From IMCC26077 sp964418325 (GTDB lineage: Bacteria > Actinomycetota > Actinomycetes > Nanopelagicales > Nanopelagicaceae): DNA of 64,000 nucleotides. The DNA is taken from the NCBI GenBank assembly GCA_964418325.1, contig CAYQLC010000002.1, positions 1 through 64,000 on the forward strand, read 5' to 3'. Shown piece by piece: positions 1 through 8,518 of this stretch (its first letter is position 1; every line of letters begins with the position of its first letter). The translations under genes were made by a program, and so were the position numbers. The notes under the pieces were generated by a model. That model worked only from the letters and a program-made list of their open reading frames with translations, was not told where the DNA came from and ran no database searches.

Positions 1-56
1 TCAGCGTCGATGGTACTGCACGGGTGACCTTGTGGGAGAGTAGAACGCCGCCGGAC
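1..56 (+). rRNA. rrf: 5S ribosomal RNA, 3' fragment
   Basis: The first 56 bases match the conserved 3' part of bacterial 5S rRNA, including TGGTACTGCACGGGTGACC and GGGAGAGTAGAACGCCGCC. The 5' half lies outside the window. A rho-independent terminator follows within 14 bases, as expected at the end of an rRNA operon. The exact 3' end is estimated from the usual pairing of the terminal stem. Confidence 0.9.
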
Positions 57-69
57 TTAAATTCGAGAG

Positions 70-101
70 AGGGATGTAGTGTCACACTGCATCCCTTTTT
101 C
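70..101 (+). terminator. Rho-independent terminator of the rRNA operon
   Basis: A 12-bp stem (AGGGATGTAGTG with CACTGCATCCCT, one G-U pair) encloses a three-base loop and runs into a T-tract. It sits directly after the 5S rRNA. Confidence 0.93.
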
Positions 102-143
102 ATTTCTCGATAGTTTGTAAAGCTCAAGTGATTGGAGTCGTGG

Positions 144-989
144 GTGAGTAGAGAGAAACCAACTCGTTCGCGCGATTCCCGATCTTCCTCATCACGAGAT
201 GGTGGAAAAAATAAAGATTCCCGAAAAACCGGTGGAGTTAACAAATCATCAGGAAAATCGGGTTTTTCAGGGAAGTCACGAACTGATCGTCCTAAAAAAA
301 TAGATGGCGGAAAGAAAGAAGAACCCCGTCGACTCGAACCAGAGATCCCACAAGAGATTTATCGCGAGGAAATAGATAAGCAACTTCTCCACGAATTGTC
401 CTCTCTGGCATCGGATAACGCAGAACAAACAGCTCGCCATTTACTTGCACTAGTTCATTTCTTACCAGAAGACCCTGAACGAGCGCATGCACATGGCGTT
501 GCCGCAGCAGCTCGCGCGGCACGGGTAGGAAGAGTTCGAGAATTGGCAGGAATAGCCGCATATAATGCGGAAAAATTTGATGTCGCGCTTCGTGAATTAA
601 AGACCGCATTTCGAATTACAGGTGATCCGTCAATGTGGCCCATGTTGTGTGATGCCCATCGTGGCCTAGGCGAGCCTTTGAAAGCAATTGAATTGAGTAA
701 AACTCCAGAAGCGAAAAAACTCGATAAGGATGGTCAGGTGGAGCTTCGAATAGTCGTCAGCGGTGCACGTCGCGATCTTGGCGAATTGGAGTCCGCATTA
801 ACTTCGCTGGAGTGCAAAGAGCTTCAAGAGAACAACCCAGTATGGTCTGCTCGGTTGCGCTACGCCTATGCGGATACGCTCGAGGCGTTAGGCCGAAAAG
901 TTGATGCGCGAGTATGGTTTGGCAAAGCTGCCGCGGTTGATATCAACCAAGAAACTGATGCACAAGCTCGCGGTGAACTACTCAAATAA
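144..989 (+). CDS. TPR-like helical repeat protein (Rv1691-type)
   Basis: The first 60 or so residues are a Ser/Arg/Lys/Gly-rich disordered tail. The rest (about 80-281) is a run of amphipathic helices resembling tetratricopeptide repeats, for example around LRELKTAFRITGDPSMW and YADTLEALGRKVDARVWFG. The GTG at 144 is preferred over the upstream in-frame TTG at 132 because GGAG lies six bases before it. The gene follows the rRNA operon and precedes the tlyA-nadK-recN group, the place of the TPR protein Rv1691 in mycobacteria. A terminator follows immediately, so it is probably transcribed alone. TPR folds normally mediate protein contacts; no partner or enzymatic role is visible. Confidence 0.8.
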   Translation: MSREKPTRSRDSRSSSSRDGGKNKDSRKTGGVNKSSGKSGFSGKSRTDRPKKIDGGKKEEPRRLEPEIPQEIYREEIDKQLLHELSSLASDNAEQTARHLLALVHFLPEDPERAHAHGVAAAARAARVGRVRELAGIAAYNAEKFDVALRELKTAFRITGDPSMWPMLCDAHRGLGEPLKAIELSKTPEAKKLDKDGQVELRIVVSGARRDLGELESALTSLECKELQENNPVWSARLRYAYADTLEALGRKVDARVWFGKAAAVDINQETDAQARGELLK

Positions 990-994
990 CACCA

Positions 995-1019
995 GAACTT
1001 GTACACAAGTTCCTTTTTT
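995..1019 (+). terminator. Rho-independent terminator
   Basis: GAACTTG and CAAGTTC form a stem around a four-base loop, followed by CTTTTTT. It begins six bases after the stop of the TPR-like gene and separates it from the next gene. Confidence 0.88.
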
Positions 1020-1068
1020 CATGTCATCCCTCTAAGCGATACTCGTTCAAGTCAAACGAGGAGGGTAA

Positions 1069-1416
1069 GTGAGCTCAACGATAAGAAAAAATTCGAACAA
1101 AACGAGCGCGATGAAAACGCGAGAGAATGAAACCGCACTCGTAGGCCGCAACCAGGTCCATCTTGTAGGTTTTATTGCCACTGCAACTACTTCGCGGACC
1201 GGGGTGCTTGCACGCAAGATGGAGATTCCGCAACCAGGAGCTCGAGAAGTATTGGAACTTGAGTGCGAAAAAAAGGATATATTTCCTGATTTTCGATCGG
1301 TACGAGTCAATCAATGGGTAGAGGTTCGCGGCCGAATCCGGCGTAGGTTCTGGAGAGCAGGAAGCGTTCTGGCGTCGCGAAGCTATATCGAGGTCACCTC
1401 GATAACACCTCGTTAG
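1069..1416 (+). CDS. Small OB-fold, SSB-like protein
   Basis: This 115-residue protein has the pattern of the short actinobacterial single-strand-binding-like proteins: NQVHLVGFIA as the first strand, a central LELECEKK segment, and VEVRGRIRRRFWRAG near the C terminus followed by ASRSYIEV. The RRRFWR stretch is typical of that group. GAGGAGGG stands just upstream of the GTG at 1069; an internal ATG at 1111 is possible but less well placed. It is much shorter than canonical SSB and lacks the acidic C-terminal tip, so it probably does not replace SSB. Nucleic acid binding is inferred from the fold only. Confidence 0.7.
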   Translation: MSSTIRKNSNKTSAMKTRENETALVGRNQVHLVGFIATATTSRTGVLARKMEIPQPGAREVLELECEKKDIFPDFRSVRVNQWVEVRGRIRRRFWRAGSVLASRSYIEVTSITPR

Positions 1417-1493
1417 TAGGGCTGTTCGCCCCGCTAGAGCGGGCGGAAAGCGGTAGCGTTAGGCATCCTGAAAGTCTTGAGAATGGAGCGGTC

Positions 1494-1877
1494 ATGACAG
1501 GTAGTACCGACCTCATTGGAGCTTTTCGAGCCTATGCTCAAAAAGCACTGGGTAATGATTTTAATCCCGAGAAAGCGGCTGCGGCCCTCAATTCATGGGT
1601 GAAAGAGAGTGGGGATGCGCTCAAGATTCGCGTTGAGCGTGAAACTGAGAAGGCAGTGAAAAAGCTCGGATTAGCCAAGGAGAGCGAACTGCGCGCGTTG
1701 CAAGCAGAAGTTCAGGAGCTTAAGAAAATTTTAGGAGTCAAAAGTGGCAAGAAGAGCTCAAGCGCTAGTACTGCGAAGGTTTCGAGCAAAAAGAAATCAA
1801 CGAGAGCTCCACGGAAAACAACTAAAAATACTGCGAAGAAAAGCGCGGTAAAAAAACGTAGCAAGGCGGCACAGTGA
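1494..1877 (+). CDS. Phasin-like coiled-coil protein with lysine-rich tail
   Basis: Residues 1-85 form a helical, coiled-coil-prone domain (DLIGAFRAYAQKALG, then LRALQAEVQELKKILG). Residues 86-127 are a Lys/Ser/Ala/Thr-rich basic tail like those of histone H1-like or PhaF-type proteins. GGAGCGG precedes the ATG by a few bases. The next small gene overlaps its stop codon (GTGA), so it likely heads the transcription unit with the 48-residue protein, tlyA, nadK and recN. The tail suggests nucleic acid binding. I do not recognise a defined family, and a role with tlyA or recN is only inference. Confidence 0.65.
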   Translation: MTGSTDLIGAFRAYAQKALGNDFNPEKAAAALNSWVKESGDALKIRVERETEKAVKKLGLAKESELRALQAEVQELKKILGVKSGKKSSSASTAKVSSKKKSTRAPRKTTKNTAKKSAVKKRSKAAQ

Positions 1878-2020
1878 GCGCCCCGGTACCTGAGTCTCTT
1901 GGAGAGATGAAAGTGAAAATTGCGGCCATCGCTCAACTCCCTGTGAGCGAACACGTCCCTGCATATGAAGAGATTCATGGCGATTTACAACGCGCACTCT
2001 CGGAGATAGAAGGTCTATAG
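1874..2020 (+). CDS. 48-residue conserved protein upstream of tlyA (Rv1693 position)
   Basis: A GTG at 1874 overlaps the stop of the previous gene as GTGA and opens a 48-codon frame ending in TAG at 2018-2020, four bases before tlyA. The centre reads IAQLPVSEHVPAYEEIHGDL, which resembles the short actinobacterial proteins encoded just before tlyA that carry a P-V-(S/T)-E-H-V-x-x-(F/Y)-E motif. The predicted structure is two short helices. The overlap, position and motif together support a real gene despite its size. The function is unknown; coupling to TlyA expression or activity is speculation. Confidence 0.72.
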   Translation: MSAPVPESLGEMKVKIAAIAQLPVSEHVPAYEEIHGDLQRALSEIEGL

Positions 2021-2023
2021 AAG

Positions 2024-2815
2024 ATGGCAAGGTCGCGACTTGATGCAGAATTAGTGCGGCGCGGTTTAGCGCGTTCGCGCGAAGCTGCTACCGACCTAAT
2101 CGAAGCGCGCGTGGTTCTCGTATCAGGTATTCCTGCTACGAAGCCGGCGACTCAAGTGGATGCAGAAACATCAATCGCTATCGCAGAAGATCGGGAGGAG
2201 TTCGTCTCTCGTGGCGGACACAAGCTGGCCGGCGCGCTGGCAGTCTTCGATCAGGTAAGCGTTTCTGGCAAGCGCGCCCTTGATGCGGGAGCATCTACTG
2301 GCGGATTTACCGATGTGCTTTTGCGTAATGGAGCAAGGCAAGTGATCGCAGTGGATGTTGGATATGGCCAACTTGCGTGGGAGTTACGTCAAGATCCTCG
2401 AGTAACAGTTCTAGACCGAACCAATGTCCGCCATTTAACCCCTGAGCATGTTGGTGATCCGGTGGATTTGGTGGTTGCAGACCTCTCTTTCATCTCCCTC
2501 ACCCTGGTATTACCTGCCTTGGTTTCCGTCACAGATGAACACGCGGATTTCCTCGTTATGGTGAAACCTCAATTTGAAGTGGGGCGAGAGAAGCTGGGCG
2601 CGGGAGGGGTAGTTCGAGATCCAGAGCTCCGACTTACTGCCATTGAAGAGGTTGCTCGTTCGGCATGGGAGATGGGATTGGGAGTCTCAGGGGTCACCGC
2701 TAGCCCGCTTCCGGGTCCTTCGGGGAATGTTGAGTACTTCCTCTGGCTACGTCGAGGCAGTCCAGAGCTCACTCGCGATCGCGCAGTCACGGCAATTGCG
2801 CAAGGACCACAATGA
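2024..2815 (+). CDS. tlyA: TlyA family rRNA 2'-O-methyltransferase
   Basis: The 263-residue protein has an N-terminal S4 RNA-binding domain (residues 1-60, SRLDAELVRRGLARSREAA) and an FtsJ-like methyltransferase domain. The SAM-binding loop is ALDAGASTGGFTDVLL, followed by AVDVGYGQLAWELR and the motif VVADLSFISL. VKPQFEVGREK near residue 185 supplies a family-typical lysine. TlyA methylates ribose of 16S and 23S rRNA at the subunit interface, which sets capreomycin sensitivity in mycobacteria. Length is normal. It overlaps nadK by four bases (ATGA), matching the mycobacterial order tlyA-ppnK-recN. Confidence 0.93.
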   Translation: MARSRLDAELVRRGLARSREAATDLIEARVVLVSGIPATKPATQVDAETSIAIAEDREEFVSRGGHKLAGALAVFDQVSVSGKRALDAGASTGGFTDVLLRNGARQVIAVDVGYGQLAWELRQDPRVTVLDRTNVRHLTPEHVGDPVDLVVADLSFISLTLVLPALVSVTDEHADFLVMVKPQFEVGREKLGAGGVVRDPELRLTAIEEVARSAWEMGLGVSGVTASPLPGPSGNVEYFLWLRRGSPELTRDRAVTAIAQGPQ

Positions 2816-3763
2816 GTGCGAGCNNNNNNNNNNNNNNNNNNNNNNNNNNNNNNNNNNNNNNNNNNNNNNNNNNNNNNNNNNNNNNNNNNNNNNNNNNNNN
2901 NNNNNNNNNNNNNNNNNNNNNNNCTTCACCCTAAACGCGAGAGCGCACTGACGACCGCTCTTGAGATCGCTCGAGGCTTAGCGGCTTCGGGAATTGCCGT
3001 AGAACATCATCTGAGTAGCGACGGTGCTGGAGTTCCAGAAATAACTCGCTATTCCGGACGACCTATCAAAGATTTTCAATTGATTCTTGTTTTGGGAGGC
3101 GACGGAACGATGCTCCGCAGCGCGGAGATGAGTTATGGCACCTCAGTTCCAATTCTTGGCATAAATATTGGTCACATGGGTTTCCTTGCGGAAGTAGAGC
3201 GACCATCTAACGCTGAAGTTATTCAAGCTATCGTCGATAATGATTTTGTCTACGAAAAGCGGATGAGCATCTCGTATGAAATCGAACGCCATGGCGACAT
3301 TGTCGACTCTGGTTGGGCACTCAATGAAATTGTTATCGAGAAAGAATCCTCGCAAATGGTGGAGTTGTTCGTCTCAGTGGATCAGCGACCGCTCTCGCTC
3401 TGGAATTGTGATGGCGTCTTATGTGCAACACCTACAGGTTCAACTGCCTATGCTTTTTCTGCCGGTGGCCCTGTGGTTTGGCCAGATGTGGACGCGCTCG
3501 TACTGCTCCCGTTAGCTGCCCATGCGCTTTTTGCTAAGCCAATGGTCCTTTCACCTCGAAGCGAGATTTCCATTTCGGTCCGCTCTGAGAATGCGACCTT
3601 GAGCGCTGATGGATTCCGCAATCGACCACTTCTCATGGATGATCTGATTCGAATTACCCGAGATAGTCACACTTTCACGCTAGCGCGGATGAACAATTCT
3701 CCTTTCACAAACCGTCTCGTTGCTAAATTTCAATTGCCCGTTGCGGGATGGCGTGGAGAGTGA
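2812..3763 (+). CDS. nadK: NAD kinase, interrupted by a scaffold gap
   Basis: NAD kinase phosphorylates NAD to NADP with ATP or polyphosphate. Visible motifs are the GGDGTMLRSAEM loop, the GWALNEIVIE segment and TPTGSTAYAFSAGGPVV. The C terminus NSPFTNRLVAKFQLPVAGW is typical of actinobacteria. I place the start at ATG 2812, which overlaps the tlyA stop as ATGA and gives four codons before the gap; the sequence after the gap begins on a codon boundary of the correct frame. A GTG at 2816 fits the nominal 100-N length, but that length is a placeholder. Comparison with homologues suggests only a few residues of the first beta-strand are missing. Confidence 0.93.
2824..2923. other. Assembly gap (100 N) in nadK
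   Basis: A run of exactly 100 N interrupts the beginning of nadK. Unlike two other gaps in this window, no sequence is repeated on its two sides, so real bases are missing, probably few. The 284 known codons around the gap are in frame only if the true gap length is a multiple of three. Confidence 0.97.
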
Positions 3764-5684
3764 GCAAGCAAGCTCTCATTGAAGTGGAGATTTCTGCACT
3801 TGGAGTCATTGAACGCGCCCAATTTTCGCCGGGTCCGGGATTAACTGTCATCACTGGAGAGACCGGCGCCGGAAAAACGATGATCCTCTCAGCCTTATCA
3901 CTTCTCTCTGGAGCTCGAGCGGATGCGAGTGTGGTGCGAACTGGTAGCGAACGAGCGCATATTGTGGGTCGTTTTTCGCTCAACTCTCATCTCTGCGACC
4001 GTGTCACAGAGATGGGTGGTGAAGTTGAGCAGAGCGAAGTTCTTCTTTCAAGAACGGTAACAAGCGAAGGCAAGAGCAGAGCGACTGTAGGAGGTAGTTC
4101 TACAACAATCTCTGCGCTGGGAGAGCTTGGCTCAGAGTTACTCTCCATCCACGGTCAGAGCGCAAATTTTTCGCTTCTCAAGCCGCAGCGGGCGCGCGAG
4201 ATTCTTGATGGCTATGGCTCAGACCAACTTGGGGAGCTCCTGAACGCCTATAAAAGATTTTTTGAGCGCTATCGGGAGATTCTCGAGACGATAAAGGATC
4301 TGGAGCAGTTGCGTAGTACGCGCGAGCGTGAATTGGAGCGAATCACTACTTTCCTCTCTGAGTTTGATCGAATCAAACCAACAGCAAACGAATCTCAGAT
4401 TCTTAAAGAACGAATTCTCTCCCTCGAAAATGTTGATGCAACACGAAATGCTCTTGCGACGATGTTAAATATTTTGAGCGATGATGAGGCAAGCGTTTCG
4501 GGGCAATTAGCGAGAGCTAAACGGGCCNNNNNNNNNNNNNNNNNNNNNNNNNNNNNNNNNNNNNNNNNNNNNNNNNNNNNNNNNNNNNNNNNNNNNNNNN
4601 NNNNNNNNNNNNNNNNNNNNNNNNNNNTTTGAGCGATGATGAGGCAAGCGTTTCGGGGCAATTAGCGAGAGCTAAACGGGCCTTGGATTCCCTTGGTGAG
4701 AGCGCGCCCGCCACTCAGGCAAATCAAGGACTACTCCGAGAAATATCTGTTTTGGTCAACGAACTCTCCTCTACCTTGCGCCATCAAGAGGAGGAGTTAG
4801 ATGTTGAGCCTGGTGCATTAGAAAAGATGCATGCTAGACGCTCTGAGGTTCAGAGTTTGATCAAGAAGTTTGGCACCGCAACAAGTGATGATCCAGAGAG
4901 CGTTCTTATTGAGGAAGCGCGACGAGCTAGGACCCTCTTTCTCCAACTGCAAGATGGCGATCAAGGTATCGCGCATCTGGAGAGCGAGCGTAAGGAGATT
5001 GCTCGAGCTCTCGTGAGCGCGGCAACAGAATTAAGCCGCGCACGCGGCGAGGTAGCAGCAGATTTGGAAGAGGCTATCTCTGGAGAGCTGGCCCAATTGG
5101 CGATGCCCTCAGCCCGGATTAACCTTCTTATCGAGCCTATTGCTGAGGGGATAGCGGTTAGCGATGGCTCCCAAACCCTTTTATGCGGAGCAAGCGGCTC
5201 TGATGATGTCACCATTCTGTTGACGCCACATGTGGGCTCCACCCCACTTCCCATAAATAAGGGCGCTAGCGGTGGCGAGCTCTCGCGAATTATGTTGGCC
5301 ATCGAAGTTGTTCTTGCCGGACGGTCAACGATTCCCACTTTTATCTTTGACGAGGTTGATGCAGGAGTTGGCGGTAAGGCCGCTGTCGAAGTAGGGCGTC
5401 GATTGGCGCGCTTAGCCCAACATGCACAGGTATTGGTAGTTACACATTTACCTCAGGTTGCCGCGTGGGCCGACACCCACTACTCGATTAGAAAAGATTC
5501 TTCGGAGAGTGTGACAAGTAGCGACCTAGCCTTACTCGAGGGAGGCGATCGAGTCAGTGAACTTGCGAGAATGATGGCAGGACGGGAGGAATCAACGCTC
5601 GCCAGAGAACACGCCGAGGAGCTACTGGCTTTTGTCGCCGCAGAGCGGAAAGTGGTGGCCAAGACTCGCGGTAAACGCGCCTAG
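3760..5684 (+). CDS. recN: DNA repair ATPase RecN, split by an artefactual gap
   Basis: RecN is an SMC-like ATPase of double-strand break repair. The N-terminal half has Walker A (TGETGAGKTM). The centre is coiled coil. The C-terminal half has the ABC signature NKGASGGELSR and Walker B FIFDEVDAGVGG. The GTG at 3760 overlaps the nadK stop as GTGA and fits the usual N terminus (ALIEVEISALGVIE); ATG 3748 is an alternative. A 100-N gap inside the coiled coil is flanked by identical 55-nt copies (4473-4527 and 4628-4682). Removing the gap and one copy leaves 1770 nt, an intact 589-residue frame, so the gene is not broken. Confidence 0.94.
4473..4682. other. Assembly gap with 55-nt duplicated flanks in recN
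   Basis: Bases 4473-4527 and 4628-4682 are identical over 55 nt and bracket 100 N (4528-4627). This is the expected trace of two contigs that share a 55-mer and were scaffolded instead of merged. Collapsing 155 nt restores the recN frame exactly. Confidence 0.95.
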
Positions 5685-5733
5685 ATTTCGGCAATTACCT
5701 GAAGTTGCTGGCCACCCAATAGACTGGTGCTCC

Positions 5734-7386
5734 ATGATGGCTTCGGTACATATCACCAAGCATATTTTCGTAACCGGGGGAGTCGCCTCCTCTCTTGGCA
5801 AAGGACTTACCGCCTCTTCCTTGGGTCGGCTCCTTCGTGCTCGTGGACTTCGAGTGACGATGCAGAAACTGGATCCTTATCTCAATGTTGATCCCGGCAC
5901 GATGAATCCTTTCCAACACGGAGAAGTTTTCGTTACCGATGATGGTGCAGAAACTGATTTAGATATCGGTCACTATGAACGTTTTCTCGATGTTGATCTC
6001 GCTGGTTCCTCGAATGTCACTACGGGCCAGATTTATTCGCGGGTCATTTCACGAGAGCGCAGAGGTGAATACCTAGGCGATACCGTGCAGGTCATTCCGC
6101 ACATTACCAATGAGATAAAAGAGCGGATGCGGGCGGGCGCTGCCGCCGCGATTGATGTCATCATCACGGAAATTGGTGGCACGGTCGGTGATATCGAATC
6201 TTTGCCCTTTCTTGAAGCGGCTCGTCAGGTTCGTCAAGACTTAGGTCGCGAGCATGTCTTTTTCCTCCACGTATCACTTGTCCCATACATCGGTCCATCG
6301 GGAGAGCTCAAAACCAAACCGACCCAACATAGCGTCGCTGCGTTACGAAGTATTGGCATCCAACCTGATGCAATAGTGCTCCGTTCCGATAGGGAAATTC
6401 CTGATGGAGTGAAACGCAAGATTTCGTTGATGTGTGATGTGGATACTGAGGCTTGCGTGGCTGCCTCAGATGCGCCATCAATTTATGACATACCAAAAGT
6501 ACTTCATCGAGAAGGTTTGGATGCCTACGTTGTGCGTCGACTAGGTATGCCTTTCCGGGATGTTGATTGGAGCGATTGGGATCAATTACTAACGCGCGTC
6601 CACCATCCAAAACATGAAGTTACGGTGGGACTGGTTGGGAAATATGTAGATCTCCCTGATGCCTATCTCTCGGTCACCGAAGCGCTGCGCGCTGGTGGTT
6701 TTGCTCATTCGGCAAAAGTGAATATCAAGTGGATTCCCAGCGATTCTTGCGATACACCAGATCGTGCTGCCAAAGCTTTAGAAGGTATCGATGCTATTTG
6801 TGTACCCGGCGGATTTGGTATTCGAGGACTTGAGGGCAAGATTGGGGCGCTGACCTATGCGCGTGAGCAAAAAATCCCAACGCTTGGACTTTGCTTAGGG
6901 TTGCAATGCATGGTCATTGAAGGCGCCCGAAATCTAGCAGGAATGCATAATGCCAACTCTGCAGAGTTTGACGAGAAATGCGAGTTCCCAGTCATTGCAA
7001 CTATGGCTTCGCAAGAAGATGTGATTCGTGGCGAGCGCGATATGGGCGGAACGATGCGCCTTGGCCTATACCCGGCGCAATTGCGAGCGGGCTCGATTGT
7101 GTCAAAGTTGTATGACGCGGAGATGATTGAAGAGCGGCATCGTCATCGCTATGAGGTGAATAATCATTATCGACCAGAGCTGGAGCGAGCAGGTCTGGTC
7201 TTCTCAGGACTCTCACCAGATGGACATCTTGTGGAATTTGTAGAACTTCCTGAGAGCGTTCATCCCTTCTATGTTGGTACACAAGCTCATCCCGAGTTTA
7301 AAAGTCGCCCCACCAGGCCGCATCCGCTATTTGCTGGTTTGATAGGTGCAGCGTTGGCTATTCGAGCTGGCGCAACCGCAGCGTAA
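5734..7386 (+). CDS. pyrG: CTP synthase
   Basis: CTP synthase makes CTP from UTP, ATP and glutamine. The N-terminal synthetase domain opens with HIFVTGGVASSLGKGLTASS, and the C-terminal class I glutamine amidotransferase domain carries the nucleophile in GLCLGLQCM and a distal His-Pro-Glu (AHPEFKSRPTRPHPLF). From ATG 5734 it is 550 residues, the normal length. A second ATG follows at once. A TAGACT box lies eight bases before 5734, so translation may be leaderless. The mycobacterial neighbours between recN and pyrG (Rv1697 and Rv1698 types) are absent. Confidence 0.96.
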   Translation: MMASVHITKHIFVTGGVASSLGKGLTASSLGRLLRARGLRVTMQKLDPYLNVDPGTMNPFQHGEVFVTDDGAETDLDIGHYERFLDVDLAGSSNVTTGQIYSRVISRERRGEYLGDTVQVIPHITNEIKERMRAGAAAAIDVIITEIGGTVGDIESLPFLEAARQVRQDLGREHVFFLHVSLVPYIGPSGELKTKPTQHSVAALRSIGIQPDAIVLRSDREIPDGVKRKISLMCDVDTEACVAASDAPSIYDIPKVLHREGLDAYVVRRLGMPFRDVDWSDWDQLLTRVHHPKHEVTVGLVGKYVDLPDAYLSVTEALRAGGFAHSAKVNIKWIPSDSCDTPDRAAKALEGIDAICVPGGFGIRGLEGKIGALTYAREQKIPTLGLCLGLQCMVIEGARNLAGMHNANSAEFDEKCEFPVIATMASQEDVIRGERDMGGTMRLGLYPAQLRAGSIVSKLYDAEMIEERHRHRYEVNNHYRPELERAGLVFSGLSPDGHLVEFVELPESVHPFYVGTQAHPEFKSRPTRPHPLFAGLIGAALAIRAGATAA

Positions 7387-7405
7387 AAAGCGAGGCTTAC
7401 CACCC

Positions 7406-8518
7406 ATGATTATCGGCGTGCCTAAAGAGATTAAACCGCAGGAGTTTCGAATTGCGCTCACCCCGCATGGCGCTGCTGAGTTAATCAAAAATGGACATCA
7501 AGTGGTGGTGGAAAAGGGTGCCGGAGTGGGCGCTGGTTTCGCTGACTCACAATTCATTGATGTGGGCGCGCGAGCCAGTCATAGCGCTGCAGAGGTGTGG
7601 GCAACTAGCGAGATCATCGTAAAAGTTAAAGAACCCCTTCCTGCCGAATTTCCACTTATGCGAAGGGAGCAATTACTTTTCACCTATCTCCATTTAGCGG
7701 CATCACGCGAGTGCACGGAAGGTCTCTTGCAGAGCGGAATCACCAGCATCGCCTACGAAACCGTCACAGTGAATGGTCAACTTCCTCTTCTGGCGCCGAT
7801 GAGTGAAGTGGCTGGACGCTTAGCGCCACAAGTTGGCGCACATGCGCTACAGAAGGCCTCTGGTGGCAGCGGTGTACTTCTGGGTGGAATACCAGGCGTG
7901 CGACCGGGGCGAGTATTGGTGCTCGGCGGTGGGGTGGCTGGGACAGAGGCGGCGCGAATTGCCTTCGGCATGGGGGCGCATGTGCAGATTGTTGATCGAA
8001 ATATTGCGCGCCTAAAGGAGCTTGAGGAACTTTTTTCGGGCGCTATCGAAACTATCTATTCCACCAGTGGTGCCATTGAGGAGTTGGCTCTCGAGTCCGA
8101 TTTAATTATTGGCGCAGTGTTAATCCGCGGCGATAAGGCCCCGAAGCTCATTTCGAATTCTTTAGTGAAGAACATGAAACCGGGTAGCGTCTTGGTTGAC
8201 ATCGCAATTGATCAAGGCGGATGTTTTGAAGATTCCAAGCCTACAACTCATGCGCAGCCTACTTATCCGGTACATGAAACCCTTTTTTACTGCGTGGCAA
8301 ATATGCCGGGTGCTGTTCCGAGAACTTCTACGCTCGGGCTAACTAATGCCACCTTGCCTTATCTGTTGCAGTTGGCGAATCTGGGATGGTCTCAAGCTAT
8401 CTCACAGAACTCCGCCTTGCGCGCAGGTTTTACAACGCACGAGGGTGAACTTTTTTCACCCGAAGTAGGGCACGCTCTCGGAATGCCTGTTCGAGATGTC
8501 CATGAACTTGCGTCCTGA
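7406..8518 (+). CDS. ald: Alanine dehydrogenase
   Basis: The enzyme interconverts L-alanine and pyruvate plus ammonia with NAD. It starts MIIGVPKEIKPQEFR and contains the substrate-binding EKGAGVGAGF and IVKVKEP segments. The Rossmann loop is VLVLGGGVAGTEAARIAFGM. VDIAIDQGGCFEDSKPTTH and the C-terminal domain are typical, and 370 residues is the family length. It sits 19 bases after pyrG and overlaps xerD by 23 bases, so it is probably transcribed with both. Assignment to alanine dehydrogenase rather than transhydrogenase PntA rests on the single-domain length. Confidence 0.94.
   Translation: MIIGVPKEIKPQEFRIALTPHGAAELIKNGHQVVVEKGAGVGAGFADSQFIDVGARASHSAAEVWATSEIIVKVKEPLPAEFPLMRREQLLFTYLHLAASRECTEGLLQSGITSIAYETVTVNGQLPLLAPMSEVAGRLAPQVGAHALQKASGGSGVLLGGIPGVRPGRVLVLGGGVAGTEAARIAFGMGAHVQIVDRNIARLKELEELFSGAIETIYSTSGAIEELALESDLIIGAVLIRGDKAPKLISNSLVKNMKPGSVLVDIAIDQGGCFEDSKPTTHAQPTYPVHETLFYCVANMPGAVPRTSTLGLTNATLPYLLQLANLGWSQAISQNSALRAGFTTHEGELFSPEVGHALGMPVRDVHELAS

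Noticed and set aside
4473..4682. A 55-bp direct repeat that could be read as a duplication inside recN
   Set aside because: It brackets a run of 100 N, and the same 55-nt length occurs at another gap. The simple explanation is contig overlap, and collapsing it restores the frame.
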